Assembly: GCA_037039925.1 (NCBI GenBank)
Contig: JAXRKP010001006.1
Span: 1 to 64,000 of the forward strand
Direction: 5' to 3'
Length of the DNA stretch: 64,000 bases
Origin: Doris montereyensis
Lineage: Eukaryota; Mollusca; Gastropoda; Nudibranchia; Dorididae
Below are positions 23,640 through 34,357 of the stretch, piece after piece. The notes beneath the pieces were generated by a model. That model saw nothing but the letters and a program-made list of their open reading frames with translations. It had not been told where the DNA came from and made no database searches. Within the stretch, counting starts at the first letter, position 1; every line of letters begins with the position of its first letter. Position numbers and translations under genes: made by a program.

Positions 23640-25450
23640 CAAAAATTTACACTGAAGGTGCGAAATGTATATAAATTACAAAGCCACTCAAGGGCATGTC
23701 TTGAAATACTTCTCTGAGGTTTTCTGATGGAGAGGAGAGCAATTCCTCTGTAATTACATGTATTGCAGTTGCTAAGATCCCATTTCTTTGAAAGTTTTAC
23801 GAGATGTCCTTTATTCCAGTCTATTTGGAACTTCTCTTCATTCTACACTTTTTCAAACAATCCATGTAAAATATTGACTGTTGTAAGTATGTCTGTCTTC
23901 AGTGCCTCTGGTGGAATAGAATATGGGCCTGCTGTTTAAAGTGTTTTGTTTAAATGTAGTTTACTTATAGCCTGTGCAATATCTGCTTATGTTGGTGGTC
24001 CACAACTGATAGAGAGATCCCTTCTTGCAGGCATGACGTCTGGCGGGTTTTCGGGGGGTGGTCTGTTTAGTAGATGTTCAATATGTTGCACCCATCGTCT
24101 TTTCTGTGCGTCCTTGTCAAAAATGGGATTGCCATTAATATCCTTCACTGGCTGTTGGCCGGCCTTTACCTGCTAACAGTTTTGCTGTTTGGTATAAATA
24201 TAATATCCTTGTATGTCCACTGTGCAGCTTTTTCCTGCTTCATACAAGGTTCGCACGTTCCACGATGTAATCCGGAGAGAATTCTTGCTTGAAGATGGAG
24301 GTCTTTATCCAGTAGCTTCCTTTCGGTTTTCCCCAATGAACGCCATCCATTTTATAACAGGAGCTCCATTTTCTCCCAAGGTGGTGTTTTCGTTTCTCTG
24401 CATTCATGTGTTTCTGTACCAATTTTCTTTTTACAAGTGGGGTTGTTAACCCCACACCAACCCCCAACCTGGAGAATCAGTCGGCTCGGTGTCTGCAGCC
24501 ACTACCTAATTCACCATTTAGTCGCTTCATACGACACGCTGGTATCACGTTGGGCATATTGCTGCACCCTCTCTGTTGAGGGACACCGTTACCCACACGG
24601 GCATATCTGTTTTACTATTGGTTTATTTAGTTCCTCTATTTTGAGTTAAGTTGCTTTCTTCTCTTTCCTTTTCTGTTTGTATTCTTCAGTCAGTAATTAG
24701 TAATCTCATTTTGGCAATCACTAGGTGATGATCATTAAATATTTCAGCTCCTTTGTTTACTCTTGCATCCATTGTATTGTAAAAAGGGAGCTCGTAACTA
24801 TTATGTAGTCTATGATTGACTTTTCCCATCTGTCTTTATTTACTCTTCTTATATATTTATGGATATCTTTATGAGGAAAAAAGGTGTTGGCTATTTTCAT
24901 GCTATTCTTTAGGTGAAAATCTATTACTTTTGTATTAGTCTCTCTGCATTTGGAAAAGTTGTTGTCTTTCCTTCTTTACCTATTACTCCTCCTGATGTTT
25001 CCACCTTGTTGTCTACTCTAGTGTTTTAATCTCCTAAAACCATTAGTTTCTGTTTGAAATCAAGATTCTCTGCAGCTATTTATAAATCGTTTTCGAAGTT
25101 ATCTTTTTCTTCTTTCCTGGCATCTTCGTTTGGTCAATAATAATAATTGAATTTCTCTTCCTTTTGGTTTAATATTTACCTCTTATAGCTGTGAGCTTAT
25201 AAATTTCCAACCTGTTAGCAGGTTTTATGCCTTTATGCATTAGGAGGTCTACTCCTGCTCTAGCTCTATCTTAAATATCTACTCTTGAGAAGATTAAAGT
25301 TTGATTTGGTCCTACATTTTCTATTCCTTGTCCTTTTTTTGTTGTTTCTGTGATGGCCAAAATGTCTACTTTAAATTGTTCCATTTCTTCAGCTAATTTT
25401 AACTCTTTTACATTAGATTACAATAATATTCCATTTTCCAAAAATTACAG
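23640..25450 (-). pseudogene. LINE with endonuclease and RT start (family C)
   Basis: Minus-strand pieces run from an AP-endonuclease-like domain (FKVDILAITETTKKGQG, RARAGVDLLMHKGIKP; about 25200-25390) through QKLMVLGDLNTRVDN-type sequence (about 25025-25080). A linker follows, then the RT N-terminal region near 23690-24170: DINGNPIFDKDAQ, NRPPPENPPDV, AGPYSIPPEAL and NYRGIALLSI. All pieces are frameshifted. A distinct ~300-bp segment (about 24330-24640) sits between endonuclease and linker. Confidence 0.65.
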
Positions 25451-26103
25451 TCCGTGTTCCTTTCCATGTTCGTCTTCGAAAGGTCAATCCGGGTAGATCG
25501 TATTTATTTCTCTGAATCAATTGATTTTGGATAAGCAGGTGATTGGCATGTAGATTCAAAATTTGAAGTAAATTGAAAATTTAAGGTCTTTCATTCTTCG
25601 AAAAAGGCAACAGAGACAGAGAAGTCTAAACAATTTAAGAAAGGCGTAGAAGACGAAAAAAGACGGAGAAATGCGACAAAGGCGTAAAAGAAAAAAGGTG
25701 GGAAAAAAAGGCTACAAAGATATGAAAGATAAAGAAAGATGACAAAGATTTAAACAATGAAGAATTAAGTAAGGTGATGAAAATACAAAAGATGAAAAAA
25801 AGTGACAAAAATAATGACGAAGGGGATAAATGCAAAAGACAAAGAAAGGCGACAAAGGGAGAAGATGAAAAGAATTAAGACAGGCAACAAAAAACAGAGA
25901 AGATGAAAAAATGGAAGAAGGAGAAGATGAAAAAACTGAAGAAAGATAGCAACAGACCTTCCATTCACCTTTGACAAAATTGCCTTAAAAATTTCTCAGG
26001 CCAAATGTTATGCAATATCATACAAAACATACACTATTGCATAATATGATGACAATGCTAAGACATCCAGACAGTTACCTTATTAGTAATATTAGTTTGC
26101 ATT

Positions 26104-26472
26104 TTAAATACTTATAAATAATATTAGTGAAACATGGTTACTATTCAGGATCTGTCTCTGTTTCTTATGACTCACGCTGTCAGAATGACGTTTGATGTGC
26201 GATTTTCCTTTCTGACTGTAGTCAAATTTACTTTTACAATACCCGTACGTGCAAAATACCAGGCCTGGATTAGCGAGTTTTCTAACGTAAACAGACAGGA
26301 AATCTCCGTTCCCATCCTTCTCCTCTAACCAATTCCATCGAAATTTATTTCTCACGTCATTTTCTATTGATTTAATGTCTGAATTCCTATCAACAAAGTC
26401 AAGAATTTCCGACATTATGAAAGTTTCACAAGTTGAAGGTAGAGATCTAGATTGATAGGTAGTTGTTAACAA
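26104..26472 (-). CDS. Zinc-finger exon, BED/hAT-type candidate
   Basis: The open frame has a sensible second start at MSEILDFVDRNSDI. It contains RNKFRWNWLEEKDGNGDFLS, then FCTYGYCKSKFDYSQKGK and KRHSDSVSHKKQ: a C-x4-C ... H-x5-H arrangement like the BED-type fingers at the N-terminus of hAT transposases. Composition is mixed and protein-like, unlike the repeats on both sides. A GTAACC near 26140 (minus strand) could be a splice donor. No transposase core follows, so this is a solitary exon or relic. Confidence 0.45.
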   Translation of the reverse strand: MLTTTYQSRSLPSTCETFIMSEILDFVDRNSDIKSIENDVRNKFRWNWLEEKDGNGDFLSVYVRKLANPGLVFCTYGYCKSKFDYSQKGKSHIKRHSDSVSHKKQRQILNSNHVSLILFISI

Positions 26473-27031
26473 AGCAAAGCGTCAAATCGAACAGAGACTA
26501 AGACTGGAACAATGCCTGAATCTCAAACGGAAGTTCCAACGCCGGAAATCATAAATTTTAAACTCGTTTCTTCCGACATTCGTCATTTCTGCCATTCGAA
26601 TCGCAAATGTCCAGAAATATTTTTTTCTTCATTCGGTGGGAAAATGTCAGAAATGTCGGCAAATTCAGCAAATGATAAAATTGCCAGAGGAATGAAAGGT
26701 CTGTAGCAAAGGCAGAGAAGGCGAAAAAAATGAAAAAAGACGGAGAAACGAAAAAATTGAAGAAAGACAGCAAAGACGGAGAAGTTGAAAGAATCAGAGA
26801 AAGACAGAGAAGACGAAAAAATTGAAGAAAGACGGCAAGGACCGAGAAGTTTAAAAATTTGAAGAAAGACGGAGAAGGTGCAAAAATTGAAGACAGACGG
26901 AGAAAACGAAAAAATTAAAGAAAGACGGTAAAGACAGAGAAGATGAAAAAATTTAAGAAAGAGAGAAAAGAGGAACAAATTAAAGAAAGACGGAAAAACG
27001 GAAAAAACGAACGGAGAAGACGAAAAATTGA

Positions 27032-27180
27032 TTTGTTTGTTTAATTCCTTGAAATTTAGCCTGTCCACCGTTGCGGTGATCTCAGAGTGAATTAAGAGGA
27101 AACAGCAAGTTGAAAGATCAGTGAAAAGGAAGGAAAGGAAAGAAGTACGACATACCAGCAGCCCCTGCCAACCGCCCACT
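27032..27180 (-). mobile_element. SINE-like short repeat with LINE-related tail (copy 1)
   Basis: Contains, on the plus strand, TTGTTTGTTT, then GAAATTTAGCCTGTCCACC and GTGATCTCAGAGTGAATTA. A body follows with GAGGAAACAGCAAG, GGAAAGGAAAGAAGTA and CCAGCAGCCCCTGCCAACCG. The same order recurs at 46671-46815, 46961-47078 and 59965-60115. The first ~45 bp match the 3' ends of the family B LINEs, so the element reads on the minus strand. Confidence 0.6.
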
Positions 27181-29274
27181 GAAAAATTGAAGAAAGACAG
27201 AAAAGACAAAAGAATTGAAGAAAGACGGCAAAGACGGAGAAAACTAACAATTTTTTTAAAGAAGGCAAGGACGGAGAAATCGAAAAAATTGAAGAAAAAT
27301 GAAGAAAACGTAAACATTGAAGAAAAGGGACAGGGACGCCGAAAAATGTTTTAAAAGAAGGAAAAGACGAATTTTTTTTAGAAAAGACGGCAAAGACGAA
27401 AATAATTGTAGAAAGAAGGAGAAGACAAAAAATTGACGAGAGACAGTAAAGAAGGAGTAGACGAAAAAATACAAGAGGCAACAGAGATGGAGAAGACAAC
27501 AAAATTGAAGAAAGACAGCAAAGAAAGAGAAGATGAAAAAATTGACGAATGACGGATCAGACAAAAGAATTCAAGAAAGACGGAAGATGGAAAATTATTT
27601 AGAAAGAGAGAAGACAAACAAACTGAAGAAAGAAATTATTTAGCCAAAAGAGAGAAGACAAACAAACTGAAGAAAGATGGAGAAGGTCTTTCATTTTCCA
27701 AATTTAGAAAAAGGCTTTAGAAAAGAGACAGTTGATTTTTTTTTATATAAAGCCTAAAAACTAATTTATGGCCAATTTTAATATGGCTGTATCATTCTGA
27801 AGAAAGTTGAATTTTCAAAGCCGTTTTCTCAAAAGATGTGATTTCTAGCATACAACGTTTTTAAAATCTTAAAATCTCAGAAAGTATTCATGCCAGAGTG
27901 TTGAAATTTGGTACACAGCTAGACTAGTATTTGTTATTGGGAACTAGAGATTTTCACTGGTTTATTTTGATATCTTTTGTGCACCTTTAAAATCAAAATA
28001 TTACAAAATTTATCAATAGTTATTTTTTAATAAAAATGATTTTTTTAAACACATTTAAAAACAGCTGAGATAAATTAAATATGAGGGTTTAAAGAATATG
28101 TCTGAAAAAGAATTTCATTGCTAGTCCATATAAAATAGCATCAAATTTCAACATGTTAACACAACCGAATAATTTTTCCCAAAAATGAAAATTAGCCAAA
28201 AATGCATTAGGGAAAAAAAGTGAAAATTCAGTAGGACGCCCCTTAAAAGAAAGGTGGAGAAGACAAAAAAGATGGAGAGAAGATAAATGCAAAAGACAGA
28301 TGAAAATACAAAAGAAAGTGACAAAAATGAAGACGAAGAAGATTAATGCAAAAAGACAGAGAAAGAAGCGACAAAGATAGAGAAGATGAAAAGAATTAAA
28401 AATGGAGAAGACAAAAAAAATTGAAGAAAAATGGCAAACACGGAGAAGTTGAAAAAATTGGAGAAAGACGGAGAAGACCAAAAAATTGAAGAAAAACGAC
28501 AGATGGAGAAGACCAAAATATAAAAGAAAGAGAGTAAAGCGACGGAGAAGATGAAAAAATTGAAAAGAGACAGAGAAGACAAAAAAAGTTGAAAACAGAC
28601 AAGGAGACAAAAAAATTGAAGAAAGATGGTAAAGCCGATGAAGATGAAAAAATTGAAGAAAGACGGAGAAGATGAAAGAATTGAAGACAAAAAAATTGAA
28701 GAAAATCGATAGTGACGGAGAAGATGACAAAATTGAAGAAAGACGAAGAGAAGATGACAAATTGAAGAAAGATGCAGAAGATCATGATGAAGAAGACAAA
28801 AAAATTGAAGAAAGACAAAGGAGATGAAATAATTGAAGATAGATGACATAGACAGAGTAGACGGAAGAATTGAAGAAAGACAGAGACTGACGATAAAATT
28901 CAAGAAGTATGAAAAAAACTGAGAAGACAAAAAAGGTAAAAAGAGGTGATAAAGATCTAAAAAGAAATTGAAGAAAACGACGAGGATAAGCAAGTGAAGA
29001 CAACAATGGCAATGAAAACGAAAAAGACGAACAGAAGAGAAGAGAAGAGAGGATGACGAGATTGACATGTCACTGTCAGTTTCCATGTTGTGGTTATGTT
29101 TATGGATTGGATTCATGTGGATGAGTAGGCCTAATTTCAGCAGAAAGCTGAGCAAGTGTTTGACTTAGAAGTTAGATATAGGTAACGGTAGACCGAGGTA
29201 GCTCTAAATTTATGGATCTTAATCTCTTCCTACACATGGAAGGTCTCTGATTCTGACAACATTTTTGCTCATTT

Positions 29275-29453
29275 TTGTGCCATTTTTACTTCCAAGCTAG
29301 TGCTTGTACACATTTGACACCTGGGTCAAATGGGAAAATGCGTGCTACGTGTCTTTCCCAAGGAACACAACGCAGAGCCTGGCTTTGACAGGATTCAAAC
29401 TCAGGACCTAATGATCCTCAGCCTGGCTGTCTAACCACTTGGCCATCGACGCC
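29275..29453 (-). mobile_element. tRNA-derived SINE (copy 1)
   Basis: The minus strand begins GGCGTCGATGGCCAAGTGG (A-box region) and GAGTTTGAATCCTGT (B-box-like), about 35 bp apart as in a tRNA head. A body follows with GTGTTCCTTGGGAAAGACACG and CTAGCTTGGAAGTAAAA. The same body occurs at 54718-54905 and 61548-61767. Confidence 0.75.
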
Positions 29454-29459
29454 AGATAT

Positions 29460-30440
29460 AGTATATATAATGCTGGTAGAAATTAAAAACATTTTATTTA
29501 ACTGTTCGAAAAGTCTAAAATACAATTCAGCAATAAATGAGTTCAATACAAGAATATTATAATTTCAAGAGTCAGTTTCACACACAGATAACGATAAATA
29601 ACTCAAACGCAATAATTTTAGACACTAGAAACACTAAATAGTTGAGTATTTACAGCTGAAAATGAGTTTATCTCCTACTCGTATAACAATAAGTGAATTC
29701 TTTTTTCATCTAAATTTGATGCAGGAAAAAATTAAACAACATAAAAATAAAACTTTTCTTTTTGTCATTTCATATCTGCTAAAAATATTTTGCTGAGAAT
29801 GAACTAGTGAAAATAATACATACCATAAAAATCAAGAGTTTAGTTAAAGGATGAAACATCTTGACATGTGTACACTCTTTAAAACAATACTCCACATTCT
29901 AAATATTCCATCAGCTTGAACGACAACAATCTAAAAAGAACAAAAGAAAAAAGAAGGTACTATTTAGGTGATGGATCTTCACATAGTAAAAAAGAACCCA
30001 ACAGGATAAATACTTAACAATTTGGGTTGCATGTTCCCTTTCGATCATGCCCGATTCCACATGATTTTGGAAAGCGGAAATCTACTAAATCCACTTAAAA
30101 GTTGTAGTTACATTACCAGTCTCGACAATTATTATACATATGCACAACAAATACATGGTGCCAGTCCACTTGATGGTCTACCGCAATAATCCGTTCTGCC
30201 TGTGCCGTGTCAATTGGACAAAAAGCGGTGGTAAGGATTATGATTAACAAGTAAGTCATGACAGCAAGTGACCAGATGGGATGTCATTGACAGTCAGGCA
30301 ATAATAGATCACAATTGCGATGTGTGGGTGGGTGGTTGTTTTGCATTTAAATGTTTTATTCTAATTGGTCTGATAAAATGTATAAAAAGAGACAGGATGA
30401 AATCCAAAAATCGCATAAAGAAACTAGGAATAGAAATGTT
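29460..30440. other. Intergenic, nothing supported
   Basis: AT-rich sequence with no protein-like frame and no repeat that I can place. The 81-codon frame at 30268-30513 shows no family resemblance. Confidence 0.4.
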
Positions 30441-30449
30441 TAACTCAAT

Positions 30450-31010
30450 CCCACCTACAGCACCCGTAGTCGCCCATTCGCTAGAGCCGTGCGCCTACCT
30501 AGATCGCCCATAGTCGCCCGGTGACGTAGCACTTTCGCTTTCGTTATTTCAAACCTTTATAAATACCGGAAATCTCGTTCAATTATAATTTCACGAGACT
30601 TCCGTTGTAGGTGCCATATCCGGGTATTTTAGGGCTTTTCCTTTCGTTTCTACGTTGCTTTATTGCGAAGCTATCCTTGCTTGAATTTACACGCAATTTT
30701 TTCTACCAAAATCGACCTCGCGCTTTACAATGGACGACCTGTTGAATTTGTTCCGTAATGTAACGGAGACCTACACGGTCACGATTATAATCCTTTAACT
30801 TTGAATTTAGATAAAGAAGATAAAGATAATGTAGATCCACCGGACATTGATGCCAATCTCGTACTTGAGAAACGACAAAGATGATGAGGAGGACGAGGGG
30901 AGTGGTGAAGGAGAAGTAGATCTACATCATAATCTTGAATGGACGACACGTTGGATGATCTAAACAACGCAGAAAGGCCTAGGGTTATTCACTTTGATGA
31001 GGTGGGGGAT
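30450..31010 (+). promoter_or_regulatory. Promoter-like GC island and possible first exon
   Basis: A GC-rich stretch with AGTCGCCC repeats (30468-30520) is followed by a TATA-like CTTTATAAATA (30554-30564) and an ATG at 30730 (MDDLLNLFRNVTETYT). After about 20 codons the frame stops. Neighbouring frames downstream give acidic, protein-like segments (PLTLNLDKEDKDNVDPPDID; later DDEEDEGSGEGEVDL; MDDTLDDLNNAERPRVIHFDE). This could be the broken start of a transposon gene or a real first exon. No family is recognised. Confidence 0.3.
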
Positions 31011-31207
31011 ATTAGATATTATATTTATTCATTCTTGGATTTATTGACTGTGGCCTGGACTGTTTGAACTTAGTACTATTATATAATATAAATTAATGAT
31101 TCCTTCCTCTGGATTGTGTTCTTGTGGACGGGTTTTTTTTCGCTTTTGGTAATCGATAGATTGTGATTGATGAGATTTTTTGGGGCAGGGGGGATATTTT
31201 TTATGGA

Positions 31208-31262
31208 TGTGTCAATTGACACAGCGATGCGATGTGTCAATTGACAAAGCGTCCATTGACAC
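31208..31262. repeat. Cluster of TGTCAATTGACA palindromes
   Basis: TGTGTCAATTGACACA at 31208-31223 is a perfect 16-bp palindrome. TGTCAATTGACA recurs at 31235-31246 and a half copy (CCATTGACACA) at 31253-31263. Confidence 0.85.
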
Positions 31263-31599
31263 ATAGAAGCGCTGACTTTAAGTTTAACACCATACTCAGT
31301 CTGGGAATGATGTTGAATTGGAAAGGAAGACTGCACCACATGTGACTTGAACCTGTATGCTTGTTTGGCATTTTACAGCTCCACCAACTCTTCTTCTAGT
31401 TCTAACTTCTAAGGTCATGTTGGGGTCAATGTCATGCAAAATGTTGCAGCCTTTGGCCATACTATGAGCCCATGGGACTGAACCATGTGTATGTCAATAT
31501 TACATATTATCGCCTTAGTGAAAGACTCCGCTATGCGCCATTATTATCGAAAATCACCTTTTTTCAATTTATCTATTATTACTGCACCGTCACACATAT

Positions 31600-31797
31600 A
31601 TATTGTCTACGACTTCTCCGACAAGACCGTGGATAACTAAAAAGATCAAACGGTTGATAAGACAAAAGCAGAGGAGATATAATGCTGCAAAATGCCACAA
31701 CAAATCAAAGGACTGGCAAAAATATCGAAAAATCAGAACAATAATTCATCAGGAAACAACACCTCAAACTTGGAGTGATTTCCAACAAAATCATTGA
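31600..31797 (+). pseudogene. LINE fragment, linker between endonuclease and RT (family D)
   Basis: A 64-codon frame with PWITKKIKRLIRQKQRRYNAA and DWQKYRKIRTIIHQET. This is the basic PWIT...IKRLIRKKxRxY linker seen just upstream of the RT in jockey/CR1-type LINEs. It may belong to the same family as the pieces at 39.4-40.9 kb. Confidence 0.6.
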
Positions 31798-32110
31798 AAT
31801 TTAGATTTGGGCACTTTTGGGTTCTTCAATTATACCTTAACACCATGAAACCTTTGGAAATGCTATTTTATAGCCTGAAACTACTTTAAAACATATTTTT
31901 AGAAGGTGAGTATCCCTCGAAATGACACATATTGTCAAAATTTTAGTCATAATCACGGCCCTGTAGTCCGTAGGGCCCCACCATGTTTGGTATCAGACGA
32001 AAGGTAATGGAAAGCTTGTTCCGGCAGTCTTACTATTTCTTAGTAACACTTGCATTGGAAATTCCCGATGTCCTATTATATCTGATAGTCTTTCTATTTA
32101 GTGATTAGCT

Positions 32111-32135
32111 GAGCGCCCGTAATATACGGGCGCTC
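32111..32135. repeat. Perfect hairpin, 11-bp GC-rich stem
   Basis: GAGCGCCCGTA and TACGGGCGCTC flank a 3-nt loop (ATA). The stem is fully complementary and much GC-richer than the surroundings. Confidence 0.9.
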
Positions 32136-32420
32136 AGGTTCAGAGCAAATCTGTTACTATGTTTAGAAAAATCATCATCGGCTTAATTTAGACAGTAAGC
32201 TTCAACCAACAGCGGCGTTTTTGCATCACGTGATTTAGCGACCGCGCTGTTCGGATTGTTTGGAATCCATTTTCAACAATGTTTGATTATCGCTTCACGA
32301 CATTATTTTCTGAATAACAGCTTTTATCGACGTTGTCCTGTGATTCAAGACAGCCCAATAACACTACCTTTGGATTCATTGTCTCAGTTGTAAGTATTTT
32401 TCTATTGTTTACGTATTTAG

Positions 32421-32446
32421 AGATCTAGATCTAGATCTAGATCTAG
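32421..32446. repeat. GATCTA hexamer tandem repeat
   Basis: Four consecutive AGATCT/GATCTA units. The same word is scattered through the window (for example 18585, 47500-47560, 52650-52745), apparently a genome-wide preference. Confidence 0.85.
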
Positions 32447-32807
32447 TTTGCTGATCAGTCACATAGTATAGTGTGTTTCCATGGTGTAGTGAGAGTGAGT
32501 GAGTTGTGTGTGAGACGAAATCATTTCATTGTTGCTTTAGTTTGTAGATTTATATAACATAGATTAGATCTAGATCTATGTCTAACATTTTAGCACAAAT
32601 ATTTATGATCAGATAAGACTTTTTAAAGATTTTTTGTTGTGATAAAATAATGCTCAAGAGCGCACATGCTTTTTATCACTGAGAATACTGAGGAGATGGA
32701 TTGTTTTGGGTAAGTGAAATGTTTAGGCTTTGTATGTAAACCTCTAACATTTGAGTTTCTCATTGTGTTTTCTTATTTTCTTTTCTTACAGTATAAACAT
32801 CTCATCA

Positions 32808-33143
32808 TGCCAATTATCAAAGTGTCCAGAAAGAAAAAGAGATTGCGGTGTGGTTCGCTTGCAAAAGCACGAGCTGCTAAGCTCCAAGTCGCAAGGAATA
32901 CCCAGGCCCTCTTCGCCTTCGTCTTCATCTTCACCCCAGCCTTCGTCTTCATCTTCACCCCAGCCTTCGTCTTCAGCCCAGCCTTCGTCTTCATCTTCAC
33001 TTTCAGCATCAGCTCGGAAGCTAGCTTTCTTTCATGATACTCCTCAATCACCCTCTGTTTCTTCTTCGTTGTATTGTTCAACCACTGAGCAGCTGGTCTG
33101 CTTAGGAGCTGTTCAATGTTCTTCTGTGTCCGTTATGTTGTAA
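32808..33143 (+). pseudogene. Basic N-terminus plus Ser/Pro-rich repeat ORF, unknown family
   Basis: After a plausible splice acceptor (TTTCTTTTCTTACAG, ending near 32791), the ATG at 32808 gives MPIIKVSRKKKRLRCGSLAK and ARAAKLQVARNTQ. A frame change near 32900 leads to three imperfect ~24-bp repeats coding SSSSSPQPS, then SASARKLAFFHDTPQSP. The Ser/Pro reading is more protein-like than the Phe/Val reading in the first frame. A basic head with a Ser-rich linker suggests the first exon of a transposon ORF, but no catalytic domain follows. Confidence 0.35.
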
Positions 33144-34357
33144 GCCAACCTTGGAAATATGTGGCTGAATGCATTTTCACATCATTGTAGGGGTTGAAAG
33201 TGCTAAATTTCAATTAATCTCTCGTCAAATTCGTTTTTTTCCCGTTTTCTCGAAACGCATTTTCCTTAGGGGGTAGGGTTACGAGTCAAAGGATATCTCT
33301 ATAAATATCTGTCCAATCTCCTTGTCCTTTTGCATGATCATCTATCCATAGTGTACCCATGACGCTTCAGAGCCTTTTTGCCAAAAAAATAAAAACTTTT
33401 CAAGATGTCACTGTCTTAAAAGAAAATATTTGTGAAAATGGGGGAAATTTTCCGTATTTATTTTTTCCTTTCATAATTTTGATGTAAAATTTTTATTTTT
33501 GAAGTTAGAGAAAAAATTCTCTGACATACCATATACAATAGTGGTATCAATTCTCACAGCAAGTTTCATTGAATTCCTACATGGAATAAGGGAGATTAAT
33601 CCATAAAACATTTGCTAATTTTGGGTTCCTGAGACCCAGAAAGACCCCGTTTACGAGTTGCGTTTGGTAAAAATCAACGAAATATCTTTTGAAATATCAT
33701 AATTAACACATATCAACACCATACAAACAATACCAACTCAAATTTAGCCAATATTTAAAAAAAGATTCTTTGTGTCAGTCTCCCCTTAAGCCCACGGCGA
33801 GATCGCGAATAAGCTCTCTTTCTCTCCTTATTTTTTACAGACTATCGGTCATTTGTGTGAAATAAAATTTATATCAATATCATCAGTGTTCATTGTTCTG
33901 TCAATCTGATACATTATAATTTATCAGATTATGGATTAACTAGTGGATTTCAAAGCATTTCAACAAGGCTAAAATACGATCTGGCTCAATTTTTACATCA
34001 GCGCTTTTATTAGGTCCCGTTATTAGTGTTACTCAAATTGGAGTTCTTCAGCCGTGAAACAACCGATTCTTTCGTGGTTTTCACCAAAAGAGACAGAGTG
34101 ATTTCCCTTCCAGCGTGTGTAACGTCCCCATACATTTTCAAAAGGGAAGACCACGAAAATTTAAGGAGAAGTCAACAAATCGGGAATTTCGGTGCTAAAG
34201 CGGCTTCGAATCTTAAATGACGTGACTCCAAACGATGCACCATCCTTTTTTTTATCGGAATGTTATACTTTCCATGCATTTTTATTGTTCACGCGTGAGA
34301 GAAATATCATTTGCGACGTGCCTTTCAAAGTTTTCCCGACTCTTTCTGTGAGACAAA
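33144..34357. other. Intergenic, upstream of the hAT-like gene
   Basis: No protein-like frame is supported. The 64-codon frame at 34026-34220 has no recognisable motif. The last 100 bp before 34358 may include the promoter of the transposase gene, but no clear TATA element stands out. Confidence 0.35.

Larger units (their letters stand above)
25600..28960. repeat. Degenerate purine-rich minisatellite in four blocks
   Basis: Blocks at about 25600-25960, 26705-27030, 27183-27690 and 28245-28960 are built from variants of a unit of roughly 25-45 bp. The core words are GACGGAGAAGACGAAAAA and ATTGAAGAAAGA. The plus strand is almost all A and G with few T, so the minus strand shows long stop-free Phe/Ser/Leu-rich frames (up to 270 codons). 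Those frames change with unit length and show no protein family. Unique DNA and one SINE-like insert separate the blocks. Confidence 0.8.

Noticed and set aside
26583..27317. 244-codon minus-strand ORF
   Set aside because: Same purine-rich minisatellite, and it runs through a SINE-like insert; not a gene.
28343..29155. 270-codon minus-strand ORF that looks like a multi-pass membrane protein
   Set aside because: Hydrophobicity comes from a purine-rich repeat read antisense (TTT/TTC/TCT codons); frames shift with repeat units and several overlap.
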